Of a stretch of DNA of 64,000 bases, positions 51,606 to 64,000 are shown piece after piece (position 1 is the first letter of the stretch; each line of letters starts with the position of its first letter). A program made the translations under genes and the position numbers. The DNA is from Himantopus leucocephalus. Its lineage: Eukaryota > Chordata > Aves > Charadriiformes > Recurvirostridae. The DNA lies in NCBI GenBank assembly GCA_003993805.1, contig RSEF01000020.1, forward strand, positions 6,483,014 through 6,547,013. Reading direction: 5' to 3'. The notes below the pieces were generated by a model. It made no database searches and was not told the origin of the DNA. It worked only from the letters and a program-made list of their open reading frames with translations.

Positions 51606-54234
51606 TTCATATAATGTGCAGTCCAAGAATGAGGATGAATCCCTGCGGTTCCACATGGAGACTTTGTCCCCTCTGCCACCCCCTCCACCGTCCCCATTGC
51701 TGGCCAGCCCCAGCCCTGCTTCCCCCATCCTGGGGGCCAAAGGCAAATGAAGATGGTTGTTGTGGTGCTTCATTAAGGACAGAGCCAGGAGGAGAAGGGA
51801 AATGACTCGTCTCTGTCACCACCGAGCTGTGTGTCACTGGGAAAGCCGGGAAGGCATCCGCCTCCGGCCCGGTGAGCAGCCAGCACTGCCACACTCACCC
51901 TGTTCAGCTGCGCCCGACCCAGCACTGTGTTTCTGCCAAGCAACTAAAACCAAGACACCCACGAGCTAAATAAATAGATGCCACTTCGGTACGGGTGGGT
52001 GGGAAGCTCTCCAGTGAGGGGAGCTGGTGAGCGGGACCACCGTTGGTGGCAAGTTTTGGTTTGCACCTTGCAAAGGCTGGGCAGGAACCAGAGGAAACCA
52101 CGGCAGCTGACAGTGTCCCTGGGAGCGGGGAGAGGAAGCCGGGGCAGCCCCAGCGCGCGACCTTTCCTCCCTCCGGGAATGCGCTGCCTCAGCAGGAAAA
52201 GCTTGAGGCTCTCCTGGCCGATGGGCTGCTGCTCCCCACGACAGCTGAGGGAGCCCGGGGGCTCCAGGGAAGAGGTTTGGAGGTGTCCTGGCCAAGGGTG
52301 TCCTTTGCAGGGGCTTGGGAGCGGAGGGATGATTTTGCTGCACAGTGGCTCACCCGCAGCGGCTGCAGCAACCACACACTGAGTCATTTGATTTCTCACG
52401 TGGGTAAAAGAAAAGGGATCTGAAGCGAGTCTCTGTGCCGAACAACCCACCATATGGGTCAGGCTAGCTCTCACATCCCACAGCAGGGTTTTTGGGCTTC
52501 CGAGTCCCAGTAACTAACATTTAGCCTTTTTCAAGTGGTGAGGAAGTTATCTGGAAAATTGGGGCAAAGGATGGGAAAAGCTGACATTGAATACTGGTTT
52601 CTGTTCTCCATCCACACTGTGATGCATTTCTGGGGAAAAGCAGCATCCTGCTCAGGGAGCGGAGCTGCTGGCCCCACTGCCGGCACCTGGGCAGCCCGTG
52701 GGGCTGCTCTGCGCCCCCCAGCCCCTGCCTGCTCCTGAGTTAGCGGTAGGAATGAAATACAGGATTGCCAGAAAGTTGGAGAGCCTGGCTTGGCTGGCAG
52801 AGCCCAGCAAGGGCAGGGGGAGATCCTGGGCTCAAACACTGCGGAGCAAAGCTCAGCTCCAGCTGTGGAGGACAGCGTGGTGCAGGGATGGGAACCACAC
52901 TGTAAAATGTGTGTGCTCCCCTCCAACTACAAAATAAAATGCTTGCTCAAGGAACAGCCTGTGCTCGCTCAAAACTCAGCCCAGGTGAGTCCATAATGGG
53001 ATCCAGGTTTCCGCTGAGCGTGGCTGGAGGTTGCCAGAAGTTCAAGCCGGGCTGGGGTTCAGGTTTGTGATGAAACCCGCGGGTGTGGGGGCTGCTCACA
53101 GCAACCGAGCGCAGGGACTCCACCGCTGTTGCCTCTGCTTGCCTTCAGCTAAAGATAAACTTGGGAAGGGTTTTGGTTAGCGCAGCTCTGCTGCCGTTGA
53201 TGGCAACAGGAAGCGGAGGCAGTTCGCTGGCAGCAGGATCGGTCCCCATAGGTGAAATACCATGAGGAGCACCGGCGCACAGGCGGCAGAAGACACCCTG
53301 CATAGGAAACAGGAGCCCATTCCGGTGAGGAAACGGTGCGAATGCTATTTATTTGCAGAGTTTTGTTTTCATTAACTCCAGCGTGAGTCAAACCCTTCCT
53401 GCCAGCATTTTGCCCGGCGCAGTGCCTCCGGCTGGCACGGCCGCTTTGCAAACCCTTCTTTTCTCGGCGGGTGGAAGCGGTGCGATGGGGTGGGCGCAGG
53501 AAGGCGCAGAACAATGTGGCCGGTGGCCCCCGGCACAGGTGCTGGCCGGCCCGGCGTGCCGCTGGTGATTGTGCTGCCCGCGCAGATGTGTCCGTGAGCT
53601 GCACCTCCTCCTCGGGGGCTTTCCAGGGAGGCCCTGATGAGCTGCGTGCATGAATCACGGGCTGGCTGGGAACAGGGGAGAAATGCAGCGATGCCAGAGG
53701 GGAGGCTGAGGGGGGCTGCAGCAGCCCCCCGGAGGGAGCTGGGGCTGTGCCTGCACTGGGAACAGCTGCCCGTGGGAGGGTTAGGACTAATTTTAGGGGT
53801 GGGATCGGGAAGACACCCCAGGGCCAAGCACTTCACGCCTTCACGGCCACTGGTAGCGCAGTGCGCCGAGCTGGAGCCACCCAGCCTGTATCCTGTCTCC
53901 TGCAGCCAGGCGGGAGGGAGGCGAGGGTAAGAATAGCACGGCCGTCCTTCCCGGCACCCCGTGGGCCAGGGATTTCCTGCGCAGGGCGGTGCCCCCGCGG
54001 CTGGCGGTGGATGCGGCACCACGGCTGCACACCGGAGGGCTGCTGGCGCCCGTGCCATCCCGTGCAGCTCAGTGCCAGGGAATTGCTTCTCCTTCTGTCC
54101 CATCCAAAAAGCAAGAGCTAGTGGTGACGAGCTGCAGGTGTTTCAGGTGGCAATGCCAGCAATTTGTTGGGTAGCCAGGGAGCACGATGGGGAAGAGGAG
54201 CCAGCCCGAGCTGCCATAGGACCATTCCAGCTCT

Positions 54235-54266
54235 GAGACATTTCAGCTCAGAGACATTTCAGCTCA
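54235..54266. repeat. Two-copy 16-bp perfect tandem repeat
   Basis: GAGACATTTCAGCTCA occurs twice in a row (54235-54250, 54251-54266) and the start of a third unit (GAGA) follows. An imperfect earlier copy (ATTCCAGCTCT) lies just upstream. Confidence 0.95.
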
Positions 54267-57200
54267 GAGAACGGTCCTTTAGGGGTGAAAAAACGGGTAT
54301 TTAAAACCAGGCTGGTGACAGCCATCAGAAATACCCTGGCAGGAATGTCTGCTGGTTTTCTAGCCAGTTTGCTTCTCTCCAGAGACACTCCAGCATGGAT
54401 GAAAGCAAACTAAAGACAAGTTGTAAATGGCTTTTACTTCTCCAGCTGAGAGATGCAGCTCCCTGTGCCCTCGCCCACACCCTGCCCTTCCCCTACACAC
54501 ACTGGGACGCCACACCAGATACTACATCCATAGCCAACCGCTCATGAAAACGCATCAGAGAGAAACAGGGGCCGCTGCAAACAGCCCAGCACTGCAGACC
54601 AAAGGTCTTTGTGTGAAAAGAAGCCGGTTCCCCGCTGCTTCCTCTGCCCTGCTGCCTGTGACCCACCGCGTCCTCCGGGCCCGGAGCTGGCCCAGGCAGG
54701 AAACAGGTGGGATAAATATTTGTGCAAACTGGAGTGAAATTTCCCTTGAAGGCCGTGCAATGTGTTTCCCTCGCCGTGGTTATGAATGGGAAGGTAACGG
54801 CCGGCGCAGCAGCAGGTGCTACCAGGGTGGTGTGGGACCGGTGCTGCCGCCTTCCTGGGGAAAGTGAGCCCGTTACTCTTACTTCAGCAAGGAGGCAGGC
54901 TTGAAAAGCTGCTGGGGCTGCAGGAAAAGCGATGCTGAAAAAAAATAGGCATTTAATTTCTGCGGCTCAAACCCAGGCCCATGGGAGCCCTGCAGGATAG
55001 GGGCCAGCACGACCCACTGCAGGAGAGACATGGGGCTGCAGGACCAGCACAGCAGACCCCACGGTGACGGAATGGAACAAAAGCTGTTACGGTCTCCAGA
55101 ACGAAGTTTCTAAGGAGTTGTGCCTCCCCTCTGCAAGGCTGGTTAAGAACAAGCACTGAGGGCCACATCGCCCGGCAGCGCTGCAGGCACAGCCCTGCAA
55201 CAGGCACGGCACGAGCGGGTGGACATGGTGGCAGCACACCGGGGCCGGCCGGCAGCTGGCTGAGCACAGGGAAGCAGGTGCCAGTGATTTGGGGCCAGAT
55301 GTTACCTATTTCCTGGTGTGGGCTGTTCCCCTGCAGATGTACCCCTGCCTGCTGGGAGGGGGTTGGGGTCTGGTACCCTCTGCAACCAAGGTGTCACTGG
55401 AAAGGATGCACTGGTGGGGTTGGGGCAGATCCAGAAGATCTTGCTCTCCCCTTGGAGAACAGTGGTCAGGATTTGCCCCTCTGAGCCTACCAGTGTCAGA
55501 GAGAGGAAGGAGAGGGAAGAAGGAAAAAAAAAAATAAAATCACATTGTGAAATGCTGCTCCTTCTTCCCAAAAATAGGCTACAGTGGGATCCTGCAGCTG
55601 TGGCACCCATTTCTGGCAGTGCGTGGGTAGATTCAGAGGGGTATCTTCAACTAGAATTAAAATTGAAGAAGCTTGAGATCTCAAACAACTTCATCTGGCT
55701 CATTTCACAGCCGGGCAGTGGGAAAGGAGTAGGAATTTTCTATCTAAATAAGTGGGCAAGGGGAGCGTGGGCAACACAGGATACAGGCGTCTCTGAGCTA
55801 ACACGCACTCATTACAACCCCGACATCTGCTCTCTGACCTCTTGAGCTCTGGTTGCCAACAAACCTGCCACGGCTGCCTCCCCCCTCTTGGATTTCCTCC
55901 TCCTCCTCCTGCCTGTGGCAACCACGAGCTCTCTGGCTGAGGGGCAGGTGGGAGCCATGGGCGCCCGCGTCCCCCCCGCAGCGCTCCAGTAGCTGAGCCC
56001 TGTGATTTGGGGGCTGGAGGGTGGGGACAGACTCTGTAAACCAACACGGGTTTCACAATAGTTTGCTTAAGGGCTTGTGACTTACAGGCTCACGCTCAGG
56101 TGCTCCAGGCAGGCAGGGAGCAGCCCTGTCCTGGCTGCCCGCAGGAGCCCCGCTCACACTGCCCCGGGGGGGTCTAAGGCTCTGCATCCCCCTCGGGGCA
56201 CAGCTGCACCGGGGATGCTGCGGGAGGGCTCATGGAGCCACCACCATCCCTCTTGGCACCAGCTGCTTGCGCGCACTGGCCCTGCTAGAGCCAACCACAG
56301 CAAAGAGCTGCTCGGCATCCTCGGGGCAGCTGCTTACAGTGCTGGGGAGTTTGCGATCCACCCAGCAGAAAAAAATCTGCAACAGCCGATGAGATCCTTT
56401 CCCCCCCTCTAGCTCTCCCCCTTTTTTCTTCCCTCTCCTTCCCCCCTTCCCCCAAAAGCTCTTTGTCTCCGGGCTCTGCGGAGGAAGCAGACCTTCTGAA
56501 AATAAACTCTTTCTGCTTTGATCTGGTTTATGGGCACGCACTGTTTATAGCTCCGTGCGTACGACTTGACACCTTCCCACCTGCGGCCCCAGCAACTGCT
56601 TCTTATCACAGCCACTTTGGATATTAACAGGCCAGCGGGGAGGGTGATCTGGAGGTCCCCAAGGCCCCCGGCCCTCCCCGCACCTCACCATCCTCCCCAG
56701 CCACTGCCACCCCCCTCCCCAAGCGGGAGGGAGACAGGCTGGTGTCCCCCTGCATGTGCTAATTGCATCAGCCCATGTTTATTGGGATGTTTATCTAGAC
56801 TAGCAATGATGGGAGGGTCCTCATAGGTCGGATCCATCCCTTCCCCACAGGAATTAGCTCATTTTGACCTGTGCTTTCAGCACAGCCCGGAACAGCGTCA
56901 GGTTCCCATGCCTTCCTTCTGCCCTGGCGGATACATGCATTTGGAAAGGGGGGGGCAGGAAGGGCCTGAAAAGCCCCTAATTTGCTTTATTTTGACCTGC
57001 TGAAGTGTATATTGAAGCAGGTGTCACCCACCTGGTCTGGGGACTGGAGTCCCTGAAGGCACCGCAGCCTGGCTGGGGTCAGCACCAGAGCACCCAGCTT
57101 CCCGATGGGGCTGTCACCGTGTGAAAGGCTGCTGGCGGGGACAAGCTCTGCACCAGGGTACAGCGGGCTTTGCTTCAGCTCACCGCAAAGCTGAGATTGT

Positions 57201-57991
57201 GGAAAGGAGCTCTGCCATGCAGTGTTGGTTGCGCTGTGGCACGGCGGTGACAGAGGGAACAGCCAGGTCAGCCCTGTCCCTGGGTGCTGCATGCCACGTC
57301 TCCTCGCTGCAGAAGAGCTGCCGAGGAGCTCTGCTTCACCAGCGCTGGAGGGAGGGCAGGTACCGCTGCGTTCAATGGAGCCCGTTTCACAGAGCTTTAC
57401 TACAGCAGCCTGGAAAGGGCCTGAGATGTTGCAATAAAATGAGTCTGTTAATAAACAACATCAAGTCTGGGCTGTGCCTACAATCGTCTTTTATCCAGAC
57501 TTGCCTTCAAAACATCCGCCACCAGGGCATCTCTGCTGGTAACACATGAGTCAGCGGCACATACCCAACAGGGGATCCAGGCAAGTCCCCTGCCAGGACT
57601 GGCCCCTGGGCTGCCTCGCTGGCACCAGCGGGGACTGGGGGACCAGGGGGTCTGCACTGGCACTGCCTGAACATCTCAGCTGCCCCATGGCACCCCAACA
57701 TCCCCCTGCCTCCCACCCCCACCTCCTCCACCGTCCCCAGGCAGGTGCTGCCCCAACCCCAGGGCTGCAGAGGTGGCCTCAAGTGCCACGTTTTGGTGCT
57801 GACCCCACATGAGTCTGACACACCAGTCCCTGTCCCCCCACCGCTGCGTCCCATGGGTCTCTGGCTGCATCGCCTCTGCACAATCCGGCACCTCCAGAGC
57901 AGAACAGGTGACAGCAAACACCCACCATGGTGCCCAGGTCAGATGAAAACACAGAAGAGCAGTTGAGGTTTTGGAAACCTCCCCTCCAAAA

Positions 57992-58052
57992 GGGGGGGGG
58001 GGGGGGGGGGGGGGNNNNNNNNNNNNNNNGGGGGGGGGGGGGGGGGGGGGGG
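57992..58052. other. Assembly gap of 15 N inside a poly-G run
   Basis: There are 23 G (57992-58014), 15 N (58015-58029) and 23 G (58030-58052). The true length and content are unknown. Confidence 0.97.
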
Positions 58053-58080
58053 CAGGGAGACATTTCAAGGCTCCTTCCCA

Positions 58081-58480
58081 ACAGAAACTCTTGAATTAGA
58101 TCAGCTTCAGTCAGTTCTTCCATCCTCCTGCAGACACTTCTGAAATATGTCATTTTCGCTTTGAACATACAGAACTGTTAAAGTGCATTTAATTAGCTTA
58201 TATTTCGGGGGGGGAGGAGGGGGATCATTTGGGCTTGGAAAAAATGAGATTTTTGACAGAGCTGCAACAGTGGGGACATATTTTCAAGTAGAGAAATTAA
58301 TCAAGATCAACCCTGTTCCACTTTATTGATTACAGCTTGTTGCTAGTTTCCAGTTAACAGCATTTTTTTTAAACCATTCTCAACTGGCTCCAGTAGCAGC
58401 ACTTACTTCATATCTCTCTCCACACAAAAGGAGATGCTCAGTAACACTTGAGACTCCCATTTAAAGTCGATACACAGGTG
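58081..58480. promoter_or_regulatory. AT-rich island, candidate conserved non-coding element
   Basis: About 400 bp of AT-richer sequence follows the gap. It includes a TCF/LEF-like CTTTGAAC (58159-58166), a TTTAATTAGC homeodomain word (58188-58197) and GAAATTAATCAAG (about 58293-58305). A TTGATTACAG word lies at about 58326-58335. A G-rich run interrupts it at 58207-58223. No transposon was recognised. Confidence 0.35.
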
Positions 58481-60698
58481 TAACAGGGGGACTCCCTGCC
58501 ACCAACTACTTCTGAGGTCAAGCACCAGAGAGCAGCCCCACCGCTCATCATCTGCAGTGGGGACCCCTCGGGGCGTGCTGTGCTCAGGGGAAGGGGCTCA
58601 GAGTCACAGCCCTGGGCTGGCGTGCCTGGGGGGAGCAGGGAGTCCTGCCCACGGGGTCTGCCGGAGCACCTGCTCCAAGGTCTCGGGATGGGCTTACCTA
58701 ATCTCCGGGCAGGCTAATGCAAGCAGCGTCTTGCACAAGTGGCTGTTATCGGCATATTTTGGGGCTTAGTGGTGGCGCGCAGCGAGGGACGGGGATGGGG
58801 ATTGCTCTTGGCTGCCGAGCGCTCCAGGCTGCAGCCAGGCGCCGAGGCTGGGGGAGCAGCCCACACTGTTGTGCTACAAGCCAACAGCTCCAGCGGATGG
58901 AGACGCATGGAAAACAGCCCAGAAATCCCAAGGCTTGGCCTGGTGCAGGGAATGACTCGCCCTTGGCATCCTCCCCCCAGCACATCACCGCCTTCCCAGC
59001 AGCCTGCGAGGGCAGGGGATCCCGCCGCCCTGCAAACCACAGCCCCCACCAGCATAGCAGGAGCTGCACCTGGGAATCGCTGGGTTCAACACCCAGGTCT
59101 GATCCTGCTGTGCACCAAATCTCACACAGGCTCTGCATTGTGCATTTCTCGCCCTTTACTTTCCACCCCGCCTGGCTGCGATCCCAGCCCCAGGTGAGGG
59201 TCCATGGCTGGTGGGGGTCCCTGCCACCTCCCAGGGGAATGTGTTAACCACAACATCCCTGTCCAACCCAAACCCTCCCCCTCACAGGGAAACCCATCTA
59301 TCCTTTCGGGCAGACATTTGCCAAGGCAGTATTGCTTAGGCAGGGACTAATTATGCATCACATATTTAATATTTGGGGGTAACCCCTGGGGAGCAGCTGC
59401 ACCAGTGCCACAGGGACCCACAAAGCCACACACCCCCAGAGGATGAATTCTGGCCGACCAAGGGGCTGCAAAGCGGCTGGCGTGCTTCCCCTTGGTCTGC
59501 TATTAATTTTATCAGGGTAAATGCAATCGTTTGCTGCGGTTACAGGATAACACTGCGGGAAGGGCCCTTGCGCTCTGCCACAGCGTGTGCACACACAGCT
59601 TCCCAGCACCCACGGCAGAGCTGGGCACCCACAACAAAGTACAGCCCGCCCGCGATCTCACCTGGCCCTCTTGGGAGGAATTCAAGAACAGTCCAATTTG
59701 CAGGAAAGGCAGACACCAAAATGAGAGCAAACCTGAGGTTATTTTCAAGGCAGGAGGAGCTGCCCCGGCTGTTGGAGCAGGGAGCCCCACGCCTGCCCCC
59801 GGCACAGAGCCAGCCCAGCCCCGCTCCCCAAACACAGTCACCATGTTGGGGAACCGGCTGTGAAATAAGGCAGGGGTTTAGTTTCTAAACATCACCTATG
59901 AACCCCAAACTACGACAACAGCAGAGACAGCTCTTGTTATGGAGCCTCCTGAGGACACACCATCACGGTTACTGGAGGAGGACAAACATCCAGGGGTTTT
60001 TAGGGCAACTTCCAGGCTCCGGAGCACATGGAGCAGGACTGAGAAACATGCCCACCTCCCGCAGGGCACGCAGCAAGGAGAAACCAGCCGTGTGTCCCCA
60101 TCAGCCACGGTTCACTGCAAAGTCACCTCTCCCTTCTCCTCCCCAGCCCCATGTTCAGGTGGCAAGAGACAGAGGAGCATTTCAGTGACCACATGCCCAG
60201 CTCGCAGCATGCGTGGGGGGAAGCAGGACTTGGCTGTGCCCCCAGAGCCTCCATCCTCCCCCGTGCTGCCAGCATTGGGGTGCTCATGGCCGGGAGCAGT
60301 GATGCCCAGCCACAAGCTAGCCGCACACTATCAATCACCGTTGAGCCACACGGTGCCTCCCACCCTGAGAGCTTCTTGAAAGAAACTCCTAATTTTCAAC
60401 ACCTACTTAAGGCTCTTCAGGCTGCGTCGCTGCCGGCAGACGTGAGCTCATGCTGACGCTCACGGGCATGTGCTGCCCTGCTCCAAGGCTTACGCCCGCA
60501 CCAAAACATCTCCCCCAGCTCCCCTCTGCACAAGCAGGCGCCAGGCAAGCACCATCTGAGAAGCAAAAGGTGGGGTCACAGGCAAACCCCCCCACTGCCT
60601 GTGTGGATCCCAAGGCTCATGGCTCCTCCTTTGTGCTTACTCAAGTGTATCTCCATAGTTCACTTAAAGATGCAGGTATTAGTGGGTCTCCCCTAACT

Positions 60699-60713
60699 GG
60701 GGGGGGGGGGGGN
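60699..60713. repeat. Poly-G run ending in an N
   Basis: There are 14 G followed by one N at 60713, another unresolved homopolymer. Confidence 0.9.
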
Positions 60714-61060
60714 CAAGACAGGAGAGACCCTGTGTTTGCATCTCCTGCTGACACAGGGACAGCCCCAGGCCCTGCAACATCACCAAGTTTGTAACTCACC
60801 AGCTCAGGGGTTGGGAGGGAGCGCCCGCTGCCTTCAGGTGCCCATGTCACAGAGATGGAGTATGATCCTTGGGGTAGTGCTCCCACCTGCCCCTGGGGCA
60901 GCCAAGACCTTCCCTCCCCAGGTGATGCCTAATAGGGGCAGAGCTGGAAGAAGGTCCTATTTCAGCGGGAAGCTAAAAGGCAGATGGCTTTCAGCTGCTC
61001 CTGTGCCAGGGTGTGAGCAATCAAGCCCCGGAGCTCCTGCTAAAGGGTCACTGCTTAAAC

Positions 61061-61225
61061 AGAATCACAGAATCTCCTAGATTGGAAAAGACCTGTAAGA
61101 TCATCTAGCCCAATCATTAACCTAACGCTGACAAGCCCACCACTAAACCATGTCCCTGACCACCGTATCTACACGACCCTTAAATACCTCCAGCGATGGG
61201 GACTCCACCACTGCCCTGGGTAACG
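61061..61225 (-). mobile_element. CR1 LINE fragment, 3' end, antisense
   Basis: The + strand reads AGAATCACAGAATC, GATTGGAAAAGACC, AAGATCATCTAG, CCACTAAACCATGTCCC, TTAAATACCTCCAG and GGGGACTCCACCACTGCCC in order. This is the reverse complement of the avian CR1 3' end. About 165 bp survive, lacking the open reading frames. The AAAAGACC and AAACCATGTCCC wording resembles CR1-J-like copies common in many birds. Confidence 0.93.
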
Positions 61226-62984
61226 CGTTCCCCCTGGAGGAACGCCACCCCCCTGGAGGCACTGTCAGCCACAGGCAGTGTGGCACCCCAGGGGGTGTGT
61301 GCCACTGAGGGGGGCTCCTCTGGGCATGCAGAAATCTGGTGGGTGGCACCCAAGGGGAGGTTTGTCCCTGGCCCTGGCACTCAGCCCTGTGTGTGGGCTG
61401 GACTTGGGCATCAGGCAGGAGAAGCCTGGCCCTGCTGCGCTCCAGGCGGTCCCTTTCCCCGTCATCCTGGGCTGCATGAGCGCGGCCAGGAGGAGTGGAC
61501 AGCTCTCTTGGTTTCTCACCAGTTCTCTGGCTATCACAAATGTTTTCTTCTGGCTAACCACAGTCCCGGCCATGTGTGAAGGTCCCAGGCCCTGGGGGAG
61601 GAAAGCCTTTGGTGATTTCCTCCTGCTTCATGCAAGCCGGGCTCCTAACACCACATGAAAGAGCTGGGAGGGGTGAAGGGCACAGGAAAGGTCCCAAGAA
61701 GAAGAAAACTTTGCACCCTGGAAATGGGCCGTGTTGCCAAGCCAAAATAATGCTGCCCAGCCAGAGATGCCTAAACCACCCGGGCAAGAGATGCCCTGTG
61801 TGCAGGGCTGCTGAGCCTCCTCGGTACATGGGTTTACAAGATGTTTATGGGGTGTGAAACAGAAGAGGTGTCTGATACCAAACACACCCTTGGGGTAAGG
61901 TCCCTCATGGGGCTGCACCCTACAGAGTCACCGTGTGCCCCAGAGGAAGGGCAGGAGCTGGGGGGGCCACTCAGCATCGCGGGACAGACCGAGACTAGGT
62001 GGGGATAAAGGGGTTAAAAATTCAGGAAAAAAGCTGCAAATGGATTTCACAGATGGCCCTTTAGCCAGGACTGCAAACCTTCACAGGTTGCACGCTCCAG
62101 TTGTGCTGGTCCCTGGACACCAGTGCTACCCTGTGGGTGCTGGGGCGAGGGGGGCTGGCCAGCTCTTGGGGACACTCATCCCCTCCGGCACCCCCAGGAG
62201 ACAGTGTGGGGCAGAGGCTGGGACGCAGCAGCATGGCCTTGGTTTCAGCAGGAGGCATGGAAAAAAAGAAAGATGAGGTCACTGCAAAGCGGTCGTGTAG
62301 GATGTGATACAGGAGGGGAATGGGGCGTATGGAGGAACAAGGAGCTATTGTAACCTTGCAAAGCACGGGAAAAACCAGCTGTGGGGATGGCAGGTCACCT
62401 CCTGCTCACACCAGACATTTGGGGGGTCAACTCGTCTGAGGTCACATAAAATGGGTCTAGAAGAGGAGTTGGTAGAAGGAGGTGGTGGAGATGTGGTGGG
62501 ATGCTGCGGCAGAGGCACAGGCACGGCTTTTCTCACCATTGCACCAGCCCTGCTGGGGGGAGGTGCAATGTGCAGCCAGCTCAGGTACAGTGAAACAGCT
62601 GGAAAACACCTGGCACAGCACTGGGAATGCCCCGTGTGCGGATCTGCCCTGTTCAACCTCATCTTCCGTACCCCCGGGGTGTTTGCTGGGCCATGGGACC
62701 GGGTTGCTCAGAGCCCGTGGAGCATCTCTGAGGGTGGCAGGGGCTGGAGCCGGCTGCTGGGGACAAAACCAAGAGCCTTTCCCTCCTCCCATCACCGCTT
62801 GAGCCTCCCAATTTTATAGCTGTGGCTCACTGTGCCCATTTGGCAGAGGGTGGCTCTGTGCTGTGGGGTTGAGGGTCCCTGTCCCATGGCATGGAAGACT
62901 CATCGGGGCCATTGTCCTGGGAGGTGCCCGTTGCTCCAGCCAGGGCCACACGCTGACCTGGGGCTCCAGCCCCGGAGCAACCAC

Positions 62985-63225
62985 CTTCCCTCCTTCTGCC
63001 CCGGCGGTGCTGCAGCTCTCCCAACCCTCCCATCGCCGTTGCCCCGTCCCCAGCCCTGGCCGGCCCCGCGGTGGCACGGGGCAGCCGCCGTGGCGGTGCT
63101 GCAGACTTTCTGTCTGCACGGGGACTTCCCGTCCCCGCACGGCGCTGCCGGCGCGAAACCAAAGACCGGCTTGTTCGGCTGCCTGAGCCGCCTCCGCGCT
63201 GACTGCCCTTCTCTGTTCCCGCTAG
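62985..63225. promoter_or_regulatory. CpG-rich patch, possible small CpG island
   Basis: About 240 bp is dense in CpG, with words such as GGCCCCGCGGTGGCACGGGG and CGGCGCTGCCGGCGCG. No first exon was recognised next to it. It could be the promoter of a non-coding RNA or simply GC-rich DNA. Confidence 0.25.
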
Positions 63226-64000
63226 GAATAATATACCCAGAGCTCTGAGCATAAATTGAGTTTCCCAGAGCCAGGCTGGTGGGGAGACTTTAATGGGAAG
63301 GAAAATAAACTGTGTACTCGGCATGCGGGGAGAGGTGTGGTGCTGGCGGAGGGGCGCCGGGAAAAAGCTCCTCTTGGTTTTCTTTTTTTTTTCCTGACTT
63401 GTTTGCTGAGGGAGCACACGTATGCATGCCCTCCTGTGCAAGTTGTTTGCTTCCCAGGATACCAAGGAAAAGAGAGGCATTTTGAAGTAGCTGGTTGAGA
63501 GCTCTGGGGCCTCGGATCTGCCAAAGCATATTGGTGGCTCAGCACCGATCCTGGCCCTCGGAGAAGGCATTTGCTTCAGGAGAAGCTGCTTCTTTTCTCC
63601 CCAGATTGCTCCTCTCGGGCCTGAACTGTGGGGCTCTGAAGAGGCTATCGTGGTGCGGGCACCATGGAGGGATGTTGCCGTGCCGGGAGGGTGACGGCAC
63701 GTTTCTGATTTCTCAGCACAATGCTGTGATTCAGGGACTTGGGAAAGCGCATGAGTCACGCTGTGAACTTCCCCGGCCAGTCACCGCTGGGAAACGCGCT
63801 TGCATCTGCTCAGCCACCCTCAAAACGCCGCCTGCTCAGGAATAATCCCTGCCGCTTCCCCCTTCCCACCCGTTCCCAATGCCGGCTGGGGCTGCTCCAG
63901 ACAATATCGGCAGCCCAGGGGCGAGGGTGCAGGGGGAGTGGCAAGAGCATCCAAGGGGGAGAAATAGCACAGGATTTGGATGCCGGAGAAGAAAAGTGCC

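Larger units (their letters stand above)
51606..58080. other. GC-rich intergenic region, later part
   Basis: No gene or transposon is recognised. It has many chance frames on both strands, and short AT-rich patches at about 57420-57500. The G-run assembly gap lies at its end. Confidence 0.6.
58481..64000. other. GC-rich intergenic region, last part
   Basis: No gene is recognised, including no Snail-type zinc finger. A CR1 copy lies at 61061-61225 and a CpG-rich patch at about 62985-63225. The 310-codon frame on the minus strand at 62827-63759 has no recognisable domain. Confidence 0.6.

Noticed and set aside
62827..63759. 310-codon minus-strand frame, the right strand for SNAI1
   Set aside because: It contains no C2H2 zinc fingers and no SNAG-type N-terminus, so it is not SNAI1. 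It is probably a chance frame.

Overview
This window is nuclear DNA from a vertebrate, almost certainly a bird. It has split genes with GT-AG introns, CR1 LINE fragments of avian type, a CpG-island promoter and long non-coding stretches. The CR1 copy at about 61.06-61.23 kb resembles CR1-J-like copies common in many birds; the species cannot be fixed from the sequence. The bacterial-style categories (operons, ribosome binding sites, CRISPR) do not apply.

Two genes can be supported, both on the + strand. Positions 1 to about 6.2 kb hold the last three coding exons (159 codons plus stop) of PEDS1 (TMEM189/Kua), the plasmanylethanolamine desaturase that makes the vinyl-ether bond of plasmalogens. 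The earlier exons lie left of the window. After a 4-5 kb gap, a CpG-island promoter at about 10.62-11.6 kb starts UBE2V1 (UEV1). Its four coding exons between 10961 and 25269 encode a complete 147-residue ubiquitin E2 variant, followed by a 3' UTR of about 1.6 kb. The splice phases show that the PEDS1 exon ending at 1959 can join UBE2V1 exon 2 in frame. This is the arrangement used by the human TMEM189-UBE2V1 (Kua-UEV) read-through transcript.

From about 27 kb to the end I recognise no protein-coding gene. GC content rises sharply near 30.6 kb, and most long reading frames beyond it are chance frames in GC-rich DNA. Several AT-rich islands stand out in this background: about 38.7-39.25, 44.2-44.3, 46.57-46.69, 49.2-49.32, 51.03-51.6 and 58.08-58.48 kb. 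They carry clusters of homeodomain, GATA, forkhead and TCF-like words and are the best candidates for conserved regulatory elements. By human synteny the next gene in this direction should be SNAI1, but no Snail zinc-finger exon is visible here.

Repeats are sparse: two CR1 fragments, two MIR-like SINE fossils, one TAA/CAA microsatellite, and a few short tandem and inverted repeats. Several ambiguous bases sit at the ends of C or G homopolymers, including a gap of 15 N flanked by 23 G on each side, and mark weak points in the assembly. I found no convincing undescribed gene system. The most informative observations are the fusion-compatible exon phases, the AT-rich islands, and a few small structured repeats.
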